64,000 nt of DNA from C-114 sp963745405 (lineage in GTDB: Bacteria; Chloroflexota; Limnocylindria; Limnocylindrales; CSP1-4): contig CAVUWY010000002.1 in NCBI GenBank assembly GCA_963745405.1, forward strand, positions 1,054,001 through 1,118,000. Direction: 5' to 3'. Shown here piece by piece: positions 16,117 to 25,539 of this stretch. The notes under the pieces were generated by a model that worked only from the letters and a program-made list of their open reading frames with translations, made no database searches and was not told the origin of the DNA. A program made the position numbers and the translations under genes. Numbering within the stretch: position 1 is the first letter of the stretch; each line of letters begins with the position of its first letter.

Positions 16117-17531
16117 ATGAGGACTCAGTTGCCGAAGGCCCTGAAGCTCTACATCTCTGGGCTCGTGTCGCCGCTGCAGTTGCAACGGTCGTCACGAGCC
16201 TTGTCGTTTCCCATCGACCCTCGCATTGCCATCCTCGGCGCGGATGGGTCGGACGCGTTCAGCGGAGGCTGGGTTGGCCTCGCGTTCTGGATCATCGTCA
16301 CGCTCATGGCCTCGGCCTTGCCCGTTCGAGATGCCCGGAGGTACTCTGGCTCGCGGTTTCGATTGCGCCGATCATCGCGGCGATGAGCCTTGGCGGGCCG
16401 ACTGCGGCAGCGTGGGTCGCCCTGATCGGGTCGACCGAGCTCCGTGAGATACGCGGGCGAATCCCCTGGTACGGAACGCTCGCCAATCACGCCGGGATTG
16501 TTCTTCCTGCGATCGTCGGGGCCGTCGGTAATGCAGGCGGTCGGGCGGTCGACGCCGGATGCCACGCGTCGACTTCTTCGCGACGATTCTCGGGGCGGCG
16601 TGTCTTCTTCGTTCTGAACCTCGATTCTCGCCTCGTCGCTCAGCGCTCCGGACGCGAGCGACGAGTTCAGACGTGCGATCTGGCTGACGCTCGCGGCTAT
16701 CGGCAGCCAACTTTCTCGCACTTGCACCGCTCGCCTGGTTGATGGCGCAGATCTACCAGCTGCCAGGCGTCGGCTGGTGGGCGACGTTGCTGTTCGCGCT
16801 GCCGCTGTATACGACGCGGGTCGCGCATCACCGGTTCGTCGAGATGCGCGAGATGTTCACCCAGACGATCGAGAGCCTGGCGAACGCGGTCGACAAACGG
16901 GATCCGTTCACGAGCAACCACTCGAAGCGGGTGATGCTGATCGCGAGCGACATCGGGCGCGAGATGAAGTGCAGCGAGTCCGACATGGAGGCGCTCGAGT
17001 GGGGCGGGCTGCTCCACGACATCGGCAAGATCGGCGTCCGCGACGAGATCCTCCTCAAGCAGGAGCGATTGACCAAGGACGAGCGGATGAAGATGAACGC
17101 GCATCCCGAGCTCGGGGCCCAGATCATCGCGCCGGTCCGGCGCCTCGCGCCAGAGCTGCCGATCATCCGACACCACCACGAGTGGTACAACGGCTCGGGC
17201 TATCCGGACCGCCTCATCGGCGACGAGATCCCGCGGCTCGCCCGCATCCTCCACGTCGCCGACGCGTTCGAGGCGATGACCGCCAAGCGGCCTTATCGGA
17301 TGACACCGCTCACCGCCGAACAGGCGCTCGGGGAGCTGCGCAAGTTCGCCGGTGTGCAGTTCGATCCGGTCGTGGTCGACGCATTCGTCCGGACGCCGTG
17401 GGTCGACGGCGTGAGCGATCCCGGCCGCTCGACGGATCTCCGCCCGATCCCGCTGCTCGCCCAGGCCGCGGGGCGTCTCACGGCCTGCCACGGGCAGATC
17501 CGAGGCAGGCTCCGCCTCCGACATCCGCTAG
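16117..17531 (+). pseudogene. Membrane HD-GYP cyclic-di-GMP phosphodiesterase-like gene with several frameshifts
   Basis: Pieces of one gene lie in successive frames: MRTQLPKALKLYIS plus FPIDPRIAIL and FWIIVTLMASALPVR from ATG 16117, then WVALIGSTELREIRGRIPWYG, then IWLTLAAIGSQ, then FLALAPLAWLMAQIYQ leading into an intact catalytic domain (about 16742-17450). That domain keeps LLHDIGKIGV and HHHEWYNGSGYPDRL, the HD and GYP motifs of c-di-GMP phosphodiesterases. A further one-base shift near the GGGG at 17470 would restore a tail ending SASDIR and the stop TAG 17529-17531. As written, no single frame gives the membrane sensor plus catalytic domain. The open HD-GYP part could be translated from ATG 16742. 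Confidence 0.7.
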
Positions 17532-17534
17532 CGC

Positions 17535-19694
17535 GTGCTGATCCTCGGCGTCGCGCTCGGCCTCGTCGCCGGGTTCCTCCTCGGCGGGGACATCTTCAAC
17601 CTCCTCGCCAACACGCGGCGCCTGCGCTGGCTCGCCCTTCTTGCCCTCGGCGCGATCGTCCGGTTCGGCACCGAGGCGGCCCTGAATGCCGGCATCGGGA
17701 TCGCCGACACCCTCCGACTGCCGTTGTTCGTCTTCGCCTTCTCGCTCCTGCTAGTCGGTTGCTGGGCCAACCGCCGCGAACCGGGCTTCATCATCGCCTT
17801 CGTCGGGATCGCCGCGAACCTCGTGCCGATCGTCGTCAACGGCGGCTACATGCCGATCTGGGAGCCGAGCCTCGTCGCTGCCGGGTTCACGCCCGCCGAC
17901 GTGCACTCGCAGTTCCACACGATCCTCCCGCCGCCCCTCGACCTCAACTTCCTCCTCCACGCCGGACCGCTCGGCGACGTCATCCCGATCCCGGTGCCGA
18001 TCATCCAGAACGTCGCCTCGATCGGTGACTCGTTCCTTGCCGCAGGCCTGGCGTTCTTCGCATTCGCCAGCGTCATCCGTGTGCCGGACCGCGATGGCGC
18101 CACCGCCCGGTACGGCTCGACGTCCGCCTCGGACACCGGCGCAGGCGCACCTTCGCGCCCGCTCGTGGGCCTGGCCGGAGCGGCCCGCCTGCCGCGGACA
18201 GTGGACGAGGCGGTACGCGGGCAGGGGATCCGCGCCGAGACGGGCCTGACGGCCGGTCTGGCCGAGGCCTCGCTCCTCGAGCGGTCGCTCTTCCTCGGCG
18301 GGACCGGGCAGGGCCTTGCCTCGCCGGCCCTCGCCCCGCTGCCGGGCGAGTTCGAGACCACCGTCCGCGGGGCCCATCCGGCCACGATGATCGGCTCGCT
18401 CCCGGGCGCGGTCGGTCGACAGGTCGGCGGACCGCCGATCACCGCCCGGGCGAGGCGTCAGCCGTACGTCCGACTCGCCCTGAACGGCTCGTTCTCGGCG
18501 CTCTGGGTGGGCCAGCTCATCAGCCTGTTCGGCGACCGGGTCCACCAGGTCGCGCTGGCCTTCCTCGTCCTCCGGGCGACGAACAGCGCGCTCGCGGTCG
18601 CCCTCGTGTTCCTCGCCGCCTCGCTCCCGAACCTCGTCCTCGGGCCCGTGGCGGGGACGTTCGTCGACCGCTGGGACCACCAGGAGGTGATGGTCGTCAG
18701 CGACCTCCTCCGGGGCGCCATCGTCCTGCTCATCCCGATCGCGGCGGTGACGAACCTCGCCCTCGTCTATCCGCTCGTCTTCGGCGTCACCGCGATCTCG
18801 CTCTTCTTCCGGCCGGCCCGGACGGCGATCATCCCCCGCATCGTCGGCGAGGACGACCTCCTCACCGCGAACTCGGCGATGTGGCTGGGCGACACGATGG
18901 CCGACATCGTGGGCTACCCGCTGGCCGGCCTGTTCGTGGCCTTCCTCGGGGCCGGCCTGCCGCTGGCGTTCTGGGTCGATGCCGGGACCTACGTGGCGTC
19001 GGCTCTCCTCATCGCATCGATGGCGATCCCGCCGCTCCACCGGGCCGCCGGCGCGGCCGCCGAGGCCACGGCCGGCATGTTCGGCCGATTCACGGCCGAG
19101 CTTCGTGAGGGCTGGGACTTCCTCCGCCACGAGACGGTCCTGCTCGCCAACACGCTGCAGGCGACCGTCGCCCAGTTCACCCTCGGCGTCCTTGTCGCCC
19201 TCACGGCTGTCTACGCCAGCCAGGCCATCCAGCTCGGGACGTGGGACGCGACCGCCGCCTACGCTTTCCTCGAGACGGCCATCGGTGTCGGCAACCTCAT
19301 CGGCGGGTTCGCCGTCGGCCTCATCGGGATGCGCCTGGCCAAGGGCCGGATGGTCATCGGGGGCTACGCGGCGTGGGGCCTGTGCGTCGCCCTGCTCGCC
19401 GTCGCCGGACAGCTCCCGCTCGCGATCGGCCTCATGTTCGGTACGGGCGTCGCGAACATGGTCTTCATCATCCCGAGCCAGACGCTGTTCCAGGAGCGGA
19501 CGCCGGCCGATCTCATCGGGCGGGTCGTCGGCTTCCGCTTCAGCCTCGTGTTCGGTTCGTCGACCATCGCGATGGCCGTGGCCGGGCTGCTGGCAGGAGT
19601 GTTCGGACCGGCCCCGGTCATCGGCGTGTTCGGGTTGATGACGATGCTCGCCGGCCTGGCCGGACTGCTCGTTCCCTCCGTCCGCGACGCCTGA
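17535..19694 (+). CDS. DUF5317 domain fused to MFS transporter
   Basis: 719 residues. The first ~185 form a small membrane module (AGFLLGGDIFNLL, LVPIVVNGGYMPIW, GDVIPIPVPI) typical of DUF5317. A soluble linker of about 120 residues follows, then a 12-helix MFS domain beginning NGSFSALWVGQLISLFGDRVHQ and containing FVDRWDHQEVMVVSDLLRG, like MFS_3 drug or siderophore exporters. Cargo is unknown. GTG 17535 starts 3 bp after the HD-GYP stop, suggesting an original two-gene operon. No in-frame break separates the modules, so the fusion appears genuine, though a nearby frameshift-rich zone calls for caution. Confidence 0.85.
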   Translation: MLILGVALGLVAGFLLGGDIFNLLANTRRLRWLALLALGAIVRFGTEAALNAGIGIADTLRLPLFVFAFSLLLVGCWANRREPGFIIAFVGIAANLVPIVVNGGYMPIWEPSLVAAGFTPADVHSQFHTILPPPLDLNFLLHAGPLGDVIPIPVPIIQNVASIGDSFLAAGLAFFAFASVIRVPDRDGATARYGSTSASDTGAGAPSRPLVGLAGAARLPRTVDEAVRGQGIRAETGLTAGLAEASLLERSLFLGGTGQGLASPALAPLPGEFETTVRGAHPATMIGSLPGAVGRQVGGPPITARARRQPYVRLALNGSFSALWVGQLISLFGDRVHQVALAFLVLRATNSALAVALVFLAASLPNLVLGPVAGTFVDRWDHQEVMVVSDLLRGAIVLLIPIAAVTNLALVYPLVFGVTAISLFFRPARTAIIPRIVGEDDLLTANSAMWLGDTMADIVGYPLAGLFVAFLGAGLPLAFWVDAGTYVASALLIASMAIPPLHRAAGAAAEATAGMFGRFTAELREGWDFLRHETVLLANTLQATVAQFTLGVLVALTAVYASQAIQLGTWDATAAYAFLETAIGVGNLIGGFAVGLIGMRLAKGRMVIGGYAAWGLCVALLAVAGQLPLAIGLMFGTGVANMVFIIPSQTLFQERTPADLIGRVVGFRFSLVFGSSTIAMAVAGLLAGVFGPAPVIGVFGLMTMLAGLAGLLVPSVRDA

Positions 19695-19842
19695 GGCGTG
19701 CCGGCGTGCGATTCGAATACACTGGCGCCCGCACGCGAGGGCAGGCGCGTCCACTCGCGACCCGAGCGGCCCATCCGCGTTCCGAGCGACCCGATCGGTC
19801 GCCGCTGCCGGCCCACCACCCCAGAGGAGTGACTCCGACCCC

Positions 19843-20573
19843 ATGACCGACCGCGAGAAGGGCTCGCCGCTCGACGAGACGCCGGGCGCCGACCCGACCG
19901 ACGAGGCCCCTCAGGACGAGGCTCCCGAGGACGAGGCGCCCGAGGACGAAGCGCCCGAGGACGAAGCGCCCGAGGCGAGGGGGACGAGGGGGACGACGAC
20001 GAGTCGGTCGAGGACGACGAGGGCGAGGCCGAGGACCAAGACGAAAGCGCCCCCGGCGACGGCTCGACCGCGGCGGTCTACCCGCTGGGTGAGGAAACCA
20101 CGCTCGAAGCGGCCGACGACGCGGTCCGCGACGAGGGGATCGCGACAGCCGCTGCGGCCGCGGAGCGGGCGGCCGGTCGACCGGCACCGAGCGCGGCGGC
20201 GATCTCGGCTGCCGAGCGAGCCGTCCACATCGACGACCGCATCTCGAAGTTCTTCGTGATCGGGATCGTCGTGACGTTCATCGGGATCGTCCTGTACGGG
20301 ATGCTCGGCGGCGTCGGTGGCACCTTGACCCCGATCGCCACGCCCCCTCCGCCGCCGACGGAAGCCCCGTCACCGAGCGCCTCCGAGAGCGCCGCGCCAT
20401 CCGAATCGCCATCGGTCAACCCGACCATCACGCCGGTCCCGACGCCGAACCCCTCGTTCGTCTTCCCGAGCCCGACCGCGTCCCCGTCGGCAGCGCCGTC
20501 GGAGTCGCCGGCCGCGTCCCCGTCGGGCTCTCCCGAGGCCCCATCGCCGTCGGCGTCACCGGCGGCCTCCTGA
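19843..20573 (+). CDS. Acidic-repeat single-pass membrane protein (one-base deletion in this copy)
   Basis: ATG 19843 opens a frame with five DEAPE-type repeats, then breaks. If one A is restored between 19975 and 19976 (GAGG-A-CGAG, as in the preceding repeats), the frame continues through an acidic stretch, AVYPLGEETTLEAADDAV, and a membrane helix (FFVIGIVVTFIGIVLYGML) to a Pro/Ser/Thr-rich tail ending at 20573. The restored protein is about 243 residues with an acidic cytoplasmic side and a low-complexity outer tail. I do not recognise a family. GAGGAG precedes the start; TACACT at 19718-19723 may be its -10. Confidence 0.6.
19900..19974 (+). repeat. 15-bp tandem repeat, five units (DEAPE coding)
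   Basis: Five consecutive units of GACGARGCNCCCGAG-type sequence encode DEAPx repeats. The next unit has lost a single A after 19975, which shifts the frame. Confidence 0.9.
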
Positions 20574-20643
20574 CCCGAGCGGAGCCGAGCGCGCCCACCG
20601 CCTCGCGCGAGCGGTCGGCAGGCGTCGGTATACTCGGCCGGCC

Positions 20644-21732
20644 ATGACCCACGTCTTCGTCGCGCCCCACCCCGACGACGTCGCGCTCTCGTGTGGCGGG
20701 CTCATCGCGGGGCTTCGCGAGCTCGGCCAGAACGTGACGATCCTCACCGTCTTCTCGGGCGACGGCGAGATGACGAACCTCAGTCCGTATCAGCGCGAGG
20801 CACTCGGCTTCGGGTCGAAGGCCATCTGGCCGAATACCGAGGCGTTCAACCGGACGAGCATCCGCTCCGACTACCCGGCTCATCCCGACCCCGACGACAC
20901 GCTGCCGCCGTGGCAGGCGACGACCGACCGCCTCGACGCGACTCAGTCGTTCGCGGACGCCGAGGCGAAGCGGTTCTGGCAGCGCTCGTCGTGGTACCGG
21001 CGGGCGGAGATCCACAACGTCCCGCTGGGCGGCGAGCCACTCATCGACGAGCAGCCGAACCAGGGCGCCGTCATGACCGAGGAGCTCATGGACGCTGCCG
21101 AGGCCGGCGACCCCACGGCCGCCCGGCGCCTCGAGGACGAGCGGTTCGCCCTGTTCGCAGAGGCGTCCCTCGTCCTGCTCGACCTGCCGGACGCGGTCTT
21201 CCGCGGCTACGAGTCCGACGACGAGCTCCTCGGCAGCCCGCGGATCGACGACGATCCGGCGCTCGAGGCCGTCCGTCGCGAGATCGTCCGCCTCGAGCCG
21301 CAGAAGGTCTACCTGCCGCTCGGCGTCGGCGACCACGTCGACCACCAGCTCATCCGGCGGGTGGGGATGTCGCTCCTGGCCGACGGACGGCGCTGGGTGA
21401 TGCCGGGGCCCGAGTGGGCGGGCATCGTGACGTTCTACGAGGACTTCCCGTACTCGTGGTGGCGCGGCTTCTCGAAGCTCGACGACCTGCCGGCCGAGGC
21501 CCGGGCCGAGATCCCGGACGGCGTCTCGCTGTGGGCCGAGTACGCCGACATCATCGACCAGGTCGAGCGCAAGATCACCGGTATCAGCCTCTACGAGAGT
21601 CAGCTCGATCGCCTCTTCGGGGGCCGCCTCAAGATGGCCGATGCGACCCGCCGCGAGGCCCGCCGCATCGCCGAGCTCGGCGGCCTCGAGGGCTCGTTCG
21701 CCGAGCGCTACTGGACCTCGGTCCGCGTCTGA
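20644..21732 (+). CDS. PIG-L/LmbE family zinc deacetylase
   Basis: The 362-residue protein opens with FVAPHPDDVALSCGG, the HPDD metal-binding motif of PIG-L enzymes, and has GVGDHVDHQLI (the HxxH half of the zinc site) at about residue 224. Family members remove acetyl groups from N-acetylglucosaminyl lipids or conjugates such as mycothiol and bacillithiol precursors; the substrate here cannot be told. It is longer than the usual 230-280 residues, with an acidic insertion between the motifs. ATG 20644 lies 9 nt after TATACT. Surrounding glycan genes suggest a sugar substrate. Confidence 0.88.
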   Translation: MTHVFVAPHPDDVALSCGGLIAGLRELGQNVTILTVFSGDGEMTNLSPYQREALGFGSKAIWPNTEAFNRTSIRSDYPAHPDPDDTLPPWQATTDRLDATQSFADAEAKRFWQRSSWYRRAEIHNVPLGGEPLIDEQPNQGAVMTEELMDAAEAGDPTAARRLEDERFALFAEASLVLLDLPDAVFRGYESDDELLGSPRIDDDPALEAVRREIVRLEPQKVYLPLGVGDHVDHQLIRRVGMSLLADGRRWVMPGPEWAGIVTFYEDFPYSWWRGFSKLDDLPAEARAEIPDGVSLWAEYADIIDQVERKITGISLYESQLDRLFGGRLKMADATRREARRIAELGGLEGSFAERYWTSVRV

Positions 21733-21802
21733 CCCTCCGGCCCGGCCGGGCCAGGACCAACGGGGCGGGGCCGGACTCGACGGCCATTCCTATCATCGTG
21801 CG

Positions 21803-22696
21803 GTGGTGATCGACTCGTCGAGGGCGTTCGGCCTCCGACTGCGTGCGCTCTCGATCCGGTATCGGAACCCGCTCCTGCTCGGCCTGTCGATCGGCGGGGT
21901 GATCCTCACCGTCGGCCTGTTCCGCATCGCGGGCACGCCCGGCTTCGACCTGTACGCCTACTGGGCGGTCGATCCGCTCGATCCGTACGGCGCGACGGGC
22001 GGCTTCGGAGCCTTCCACTACAGCCCGGTCCTCGCTGTGGCGTTCCTGCCGCTCAAGCTCCTGCCGTGGCCGGCCGTCTACTGGGTCTGGTTCGCCATCC
22101 TCGTGGGCGTCCTCATCTGGCTCACCCGCTGGTGGGCGCTCGCGTCGCTCCTCTTCGTGCCGGTCGCCCTCGAGCTGTACGAGGGCAACATCCACCTCCT
22201 CATCGCCGCCGCGGTCGTCCTCGGGCTGCGCTGGCCGGCTGCCTGGTCGTTCCTCCTCCTGACCAAGATCACCCCCGGCGTGACCGTCGTCTGGTTCGCC
22301 GTCCGCGGGGAGTGGCGCTCATTGCTTGTGACGCTCGCGTTCACGGCCACCTTCGTCGCCGCGAGCTTCATCGCGATGCCCGAGGTGTGGCGCTCGTGGA
22401 TCGCCCACCTCACGGTCGCCGAGCCCGTCACGACGCCCAATCAGATCCCGATCCCCCTCCTCGTGCGCCTCCCGATCGCCGTCCTCGTCATCGCCTGGGG
22501 CGCCCGCACGAATCGGCCGTGGACCCTCGCCGTCGGGACGACGCTGGCCCTCCCCGTCGTCTGGTTCCACGGCCTGGCGGTGCTCATCGCGATCCCGGCC
22601 CTGCTCGATGCCCGCCGGACGCGCGTCGCTCCGGTCGCCGCCTGGTTCGGCGGCCTCGCCTCCCGGCCGAAGGTCAGGCGGCCAGACCCTGCTTGA
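21803..22696 (+). CDS. GT87 (DUF2029)-type membrane glycosyltransferase
   Basis: A 297-residue multi-pass protein: N-terminal helix, outer loop GFDLYAYWAVDPLDPYG and FHYSPVLAVAFLPLKLLPW, then repeated hydrophobic segments with LLLTKITPGVTVVWFAVRGEWRSL. The YSP(V/L) and LTKITPG motifs recur in the GT87 paralogue at 38055-38990 (LLSKVTPGIGLVWFAVRREWRSL). GT87 enzymes use polyprenyl-phosphate mannose in actinobacteria. Start GTG 21803 (or the adjacent GTG 21806) lies 6 nt after TATCAT. Its 3' end overlaps the convergent gene by 23 bp. Confidence 0.82.
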   Translation: MVIDSSRAFGLRLRALSIRYRNPLLLGLSIGGVILTVGLFRIAGTPGFDLYAYWAVDPLDPYGATGGFGAFHYSPVLAVAFLPLKLLPWPAVYWVWFAILVGVLIWLTRWWALASLLFVPVALELYEGNIHLLIAAAVVLGLRWPAAWSFLLLTKITPGVTVVWFAVRGEWRSLLVTLAFTATFVAASFIAMPEVWRSWIAHLTVAEPVTTPNQIPIPLLVRLPIAVLVIAWGARTNRPWTLAVGTTLALPVVWFHGLAVLIAIPALLDARRTRVAPVAAWFGGLASRPKVRRPDPA

Positions 22697-23660
22697 CCGG
22701 GCCGTCGAGCGGCGCCTCCTTGGCGGCGGCCGGCTGGCGGTGCTCGGAGCCCGGGGCGACCAGGGCGATCAGGAGCGCCGGCGTCTGGAATCCGATCGCC
22801 GGTGAACCGAGGACCATCGTGAGGACGGCCACCCGGTACGACAGGGCCGCGTTCTTCCGCGTCAGGAGGATCGCGATGCAGCCGACGACTTCGGCGATCG
22901 TGGTGGCCGCGCCGATATGGGTCATCCCACTCAGGCTCCACGGCTGGGGAACGGCGGAGCGGAGCACGTCGAGGTAGGCGAGGTGAGCGTCGATCCCGGC
23001 GCCCGCGATACCGACGACCAGGCCGACGACGACGGCTCCGGCGCACCAGGCGAGCGCCCGCCAGTTCCGCTGGCCGATGAGCCAGAAGACGAACACCGCC
23101 GGGGTGATCTTGAGGATGACCATGAGCCCGACGAGCGCACCGATCCACGGCCGGTCCCGGTAGACCCAGCAGATGACCATCCCGGCGACGAAGAACCCGG
23201 CGATGTTGCCGATCGTCAGCTGGAGGCCGATCCCGATGGAGCAGGCAGCGACGATCGCGATAGCCGCCGGCCGGAGCCCGCGGAGCACGTAGAACACCGC
23301 CCACAACATCGCGATCGCGTCGGCGACGAGAAAGATCACAATGCCGCTCATGGCGGGCAGGGCCGCGAGCGGCCGCCACAGCACGCCGATGAGGGGCGGA
23401 TAGAGGAGCGGCGCCGTCCAGTACGGTGGATTGGCGGCGACGTACCGATCGCCCGCCTGCAGCGCGTACAGGAGGTGGCCGGCATTCAGCCGCTCACCGG
23501 CGGCGAGATACGTGATCGCGTCGTAGCCGACCTGGGCGAACAGCCCCGTGACGAGAACCCAGATCATGACCGCGGCGAGAGCCAGGACCGCCTCGACCCG
23601 CAGGATCCGGACGCGGGATCGATCTCTCGGCTCGGGCCCAGCGCCGGCGGCAGCGGTCAT
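22674..23660 (-). CDS. GT87 (DUF2029)-type membrane glycosyltransferase
   Basis: 328 residues, about nine membrane segments. YLAAGERLNAGHLLYAL, then NPPYWTAPLLYPPLIGVLW marks a subgroup shared with the genes at 25540 and 26693. MVILKITPAVFVFWLIGQRNWRAL is the conserved central helix. ATG 23660 was chosen because it lies 11 bp after the epimerase stop; a longer frame to 23750 would overlap that gene. It completes a GT2-epimerase-GT87 operon, consistent with making and transferring a lipid-linked sugar. Confidence 0.82.
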   Translation of the reverse strand: MTAAAGAGPEPRDRSRVRILRVEAVLALAAVMIWVLVTGLFAQVGYDAITYLAAGERLNAGHLLYALQAGDRYVAANPPYWTAPLLYPPLIGVLWRPLAALPAMSGIVIFLVADAIAMLWAVFYVLRGLRPAAIAIVAACSIGIGLQLTIGNIAGFFVAGMVICWVYRDRPWIGALVGLMVILKITPAVFVFWLIGQRNWRALAWCAGAVVVGLVVGIAGAGIDAHLAYLDVLRSAVPQPWSLSGMTHIGAATTIAEVVGCIAILLTRKNAALSYRVAVLTMVLGSPAIGFQTPALLIALVAPGSEHRQPAAAKEAPLDGPVKQGLAA

Positions 23661-23671
23661 GAGATCGTGTC

Positions 23672-24682
23672 TCAGGTCGCCGTCGCGGCGGGCGCTGCCT
23701 CGGCTCCGACGGTCGTTCCCGTTGCTGCGAAGCCGGCCTCGAGGAACCACTCCGCCGTCCGGTCGAGACCGCGCTGCATCCGGACCTGGGGGACCCAGTG
23801 GAGCATCCGCCGGGCCTTCTCGATGTTCACGACACGGCGCCGGATGTTGTCGATGTCGCGGCGATCGAGGCTCTTGACCGTGATCTCCCGGTCCGTCGCG
23901 ATGCCGATCATCTTCGCCAGGTCGGCGACGGACGTCTCGATGCCTGTCCCGACGTTGAAGACCTCGCCCTCCGCCCGCGGGTGGATCGCGGCGAGGAGCG
24001 TCGCCTCGACCGCGTCGTCGATGTAGGTGAAGTCGCGGGTCTGCAGGCCGTCGCCGTGGATCTGGAGCGGCTCCCCGGCGTAGGCGCTGGTGAGGAACTT
24101 GCTGACGACCCCGCAGTACGGATTGTCGGGGCGCTGGCCCGGTCCGAAGATGTTCGAGTAGCGGACGACCGATATCGGCAGGCCGTAGCTCTCGTAGAAG
24201 GCGAGGCAGTAGTGCTCGCCGCCGAGCTTGCTCACGGCGTACGGGCTGAGCGGCACGACGCCGTCGTCCTCGTTGATGGGGATCGAGCGCGGGTTGCCGT
24301 AGATCGACGTCGACGAGCTGTAGACGACCCGCTCCGTGCGCGCCTCGCGGGCCGCCATCAGCACGTTGAGCGTGCCGCCGATGTTGGTCGCGAAGTCGTC
24401 CCGCGGGTTCTTCGTGCTGGCGATGATGTTGCGGGCGGCGAGGTGGAAGACGAGCGAGTTGGCGGTGACGAGCTCCTTGACGAGCGCCTCGTCGTTGACC
24501 GAGCCCTGGACGAACTGGGCGGCGGCCGGGATCGTCTCCGCAAGGCCGGTGAACAGGTCGTCGAGGACGGTGACCTTCGCGCCCGCGTCGACGAGCCGCC
24601 GAACCACCGCGCCGCCGACGAAGCCCGCCCCACCCGTGACGAGGATCCGCCGGCCGCCGAACGAGCGTTCCATCGACATCAT
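23672..24682 (-). CDS. NAD-dependent sugar epimerase/dehydratase (extended SDR)
   Basis: About 336 residues with the Rossmann motif VTGGAGFVGGAVVRRL, VFHLAA, the catalytic YAVSK (Y-x3-K) preceded by the Ser-rich VVYSSSTSIYG, and VRYSNIFGPGQRPDNPY, as in UDP-glucose 4-epimerase-like enzymes. It would interconvert an NDP-sugar in the cytoplasm; the sugar cannot be assigned. ATG 24682 overlaps the stop of the upstream GT2 gene (ATGA); ATG 24679 and 24673 are alternatives. The next gene is a GT87 11 bp downstream. Confidence 0.9.
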   Translation of the reverse strand: MMSMERSFGGRRILVTGGAGFVGGAVVRRLVDAGAKVTVLDDLFTGLAETIPAAAQFVQGSVNDEALVKELVTANSLVFHLAARNIIASTKNPRDDFATNIGGTLNVLMAAREARTERVVYSSSTSIYGNPRSIPINEDDGVVPLSPYAVSKLGGEHYCLAFYESYGLPISVVRYSNIFGPGQRPDNPYCGVVSKFLTSAYAGEPLQIHGDGLQTRDFTYIDDAVEATLLAAIHPRAEGEVFNVGTGIETSVADLAKMIGIATDREITVKSLDRRDIDNIRRRVVNIEKARRMLHWVPQVRMQRGLDRTAEWFLEAGFAATGTTVGAEAAPAATAT

Positions 24683-25486
24683 CGCTTCACCCCGGTGCGG
24701 AGGAGGATGGCCGGCCGGAAGAGCCGCCACCAGTCGCGGACGCCGCGCATCTTCGTGTAGCCCTCCTTGGCGTGATAGACCACCGTGCACGGGTACTCGA
24801 TGAGCCGGTAACCGCGCCGGATCGCCTTGTACAGCACGTACGGCTCGAGGTCGTAGCTCGTCGAGCCAGGCCTGGCCGATGTCGATCTTGGGGTCGTCGA
24901 GGATGCTCGCCCGGAAGACCCGGAAGCCGTTCGTGGCGTCGGTCACCCGGCGGAAGGCGAGGACGCTGAAGACGGCCGAGTAGAGCCGCGTCCCGAAGCT
25001 CCGGCCGCCGGTCGCGCCGACGACCGCGCCTCCCCGCATCCAGCGGGAACCCTGGACGTAGTCCGCGTCCGCGGCGAGCAGCGCGTCGAACGCCCCGACC
25101 AGCTCGGCGGGGACGTGCTGGTCGTCGCCGGAGAGGAGGGCGAGGTACGGCCGGCCGCGGTTCATCCCCGCGTACCAGCCGTCGCGGATGGCCGCCCCGA
25201 CGCCGCCGCGCACTTCGTGGCGGATGACGAGGGCGGCACCGTGGGCCCGGGCCTCGTCGCCGGTGCCGTCGGTCGAGCCGTCGTCGACGACGATCGCCTC
25301 GAAGCGCCCGTCGCGGGGCAGCTTGTCGAGGACGCGGCCGATCTTGCCGGCCTCGTTGAGAGCCGGGATGACGACGGCGACGATCGGTTCGGGATGTTCA
25401 GAGGCGGGCGTGGTCAACGCGATCTCACTGGCCGGTGACGATTTGGGTTCTCCCCGTACCTTGCCGAGCGTGGCGCGCCGGAGCAA
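24679..25486 (-). CDS. GT2 glycosyltransferase (DPM1-like), frameshifted in this copy
   Basis: The N-terminal part has VVIPALNEAGKIGRVLDKLP, VVDDGSTDGTGDEA and ALLSGDDQHVPAELV, typical of polyprenyl-phosphate sugar synthases (dolichol-phosphate-mannose-synthase-like). The frame is lost at about 24860-24866; the next frame resumes YDLEPYVLYKAIRRGY and runs to a stop overlapping the epimerase ATG, so a single-base error or mutation separates two halves of one gene. A TTG at 25486, 7 nt after TACCAT, fits the local leaderless pattern; ATG 25531 overlaps the divergent promoter. The likely product is a lipid-linked hexose donor for the GT-C enzymes. Confidence 0.7.
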
Positions 25487-25539
25487 CGCACTGATGGTAC
25501 CGGTGGTGCCCAGCGCTCGGCGGAGTAGCATCCGGCCCG

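Noticed and set aside
12172..17531. Integrated phage or insertion element causing the low-GC zone
   Set aside because: No transposase, integrase, phage gene, terminal inverted repeat or target duplication could be seen; homologous replacement plus decay explains it better.
17751..19844. A 697-codon minus-strand open frame
   Set aside because: It lies opposite the DUF5317-MFS gene and encodes low-complexity Arg/Asp/Glu-rich sequence; the plus frame has membrane helices and MFS motifs.
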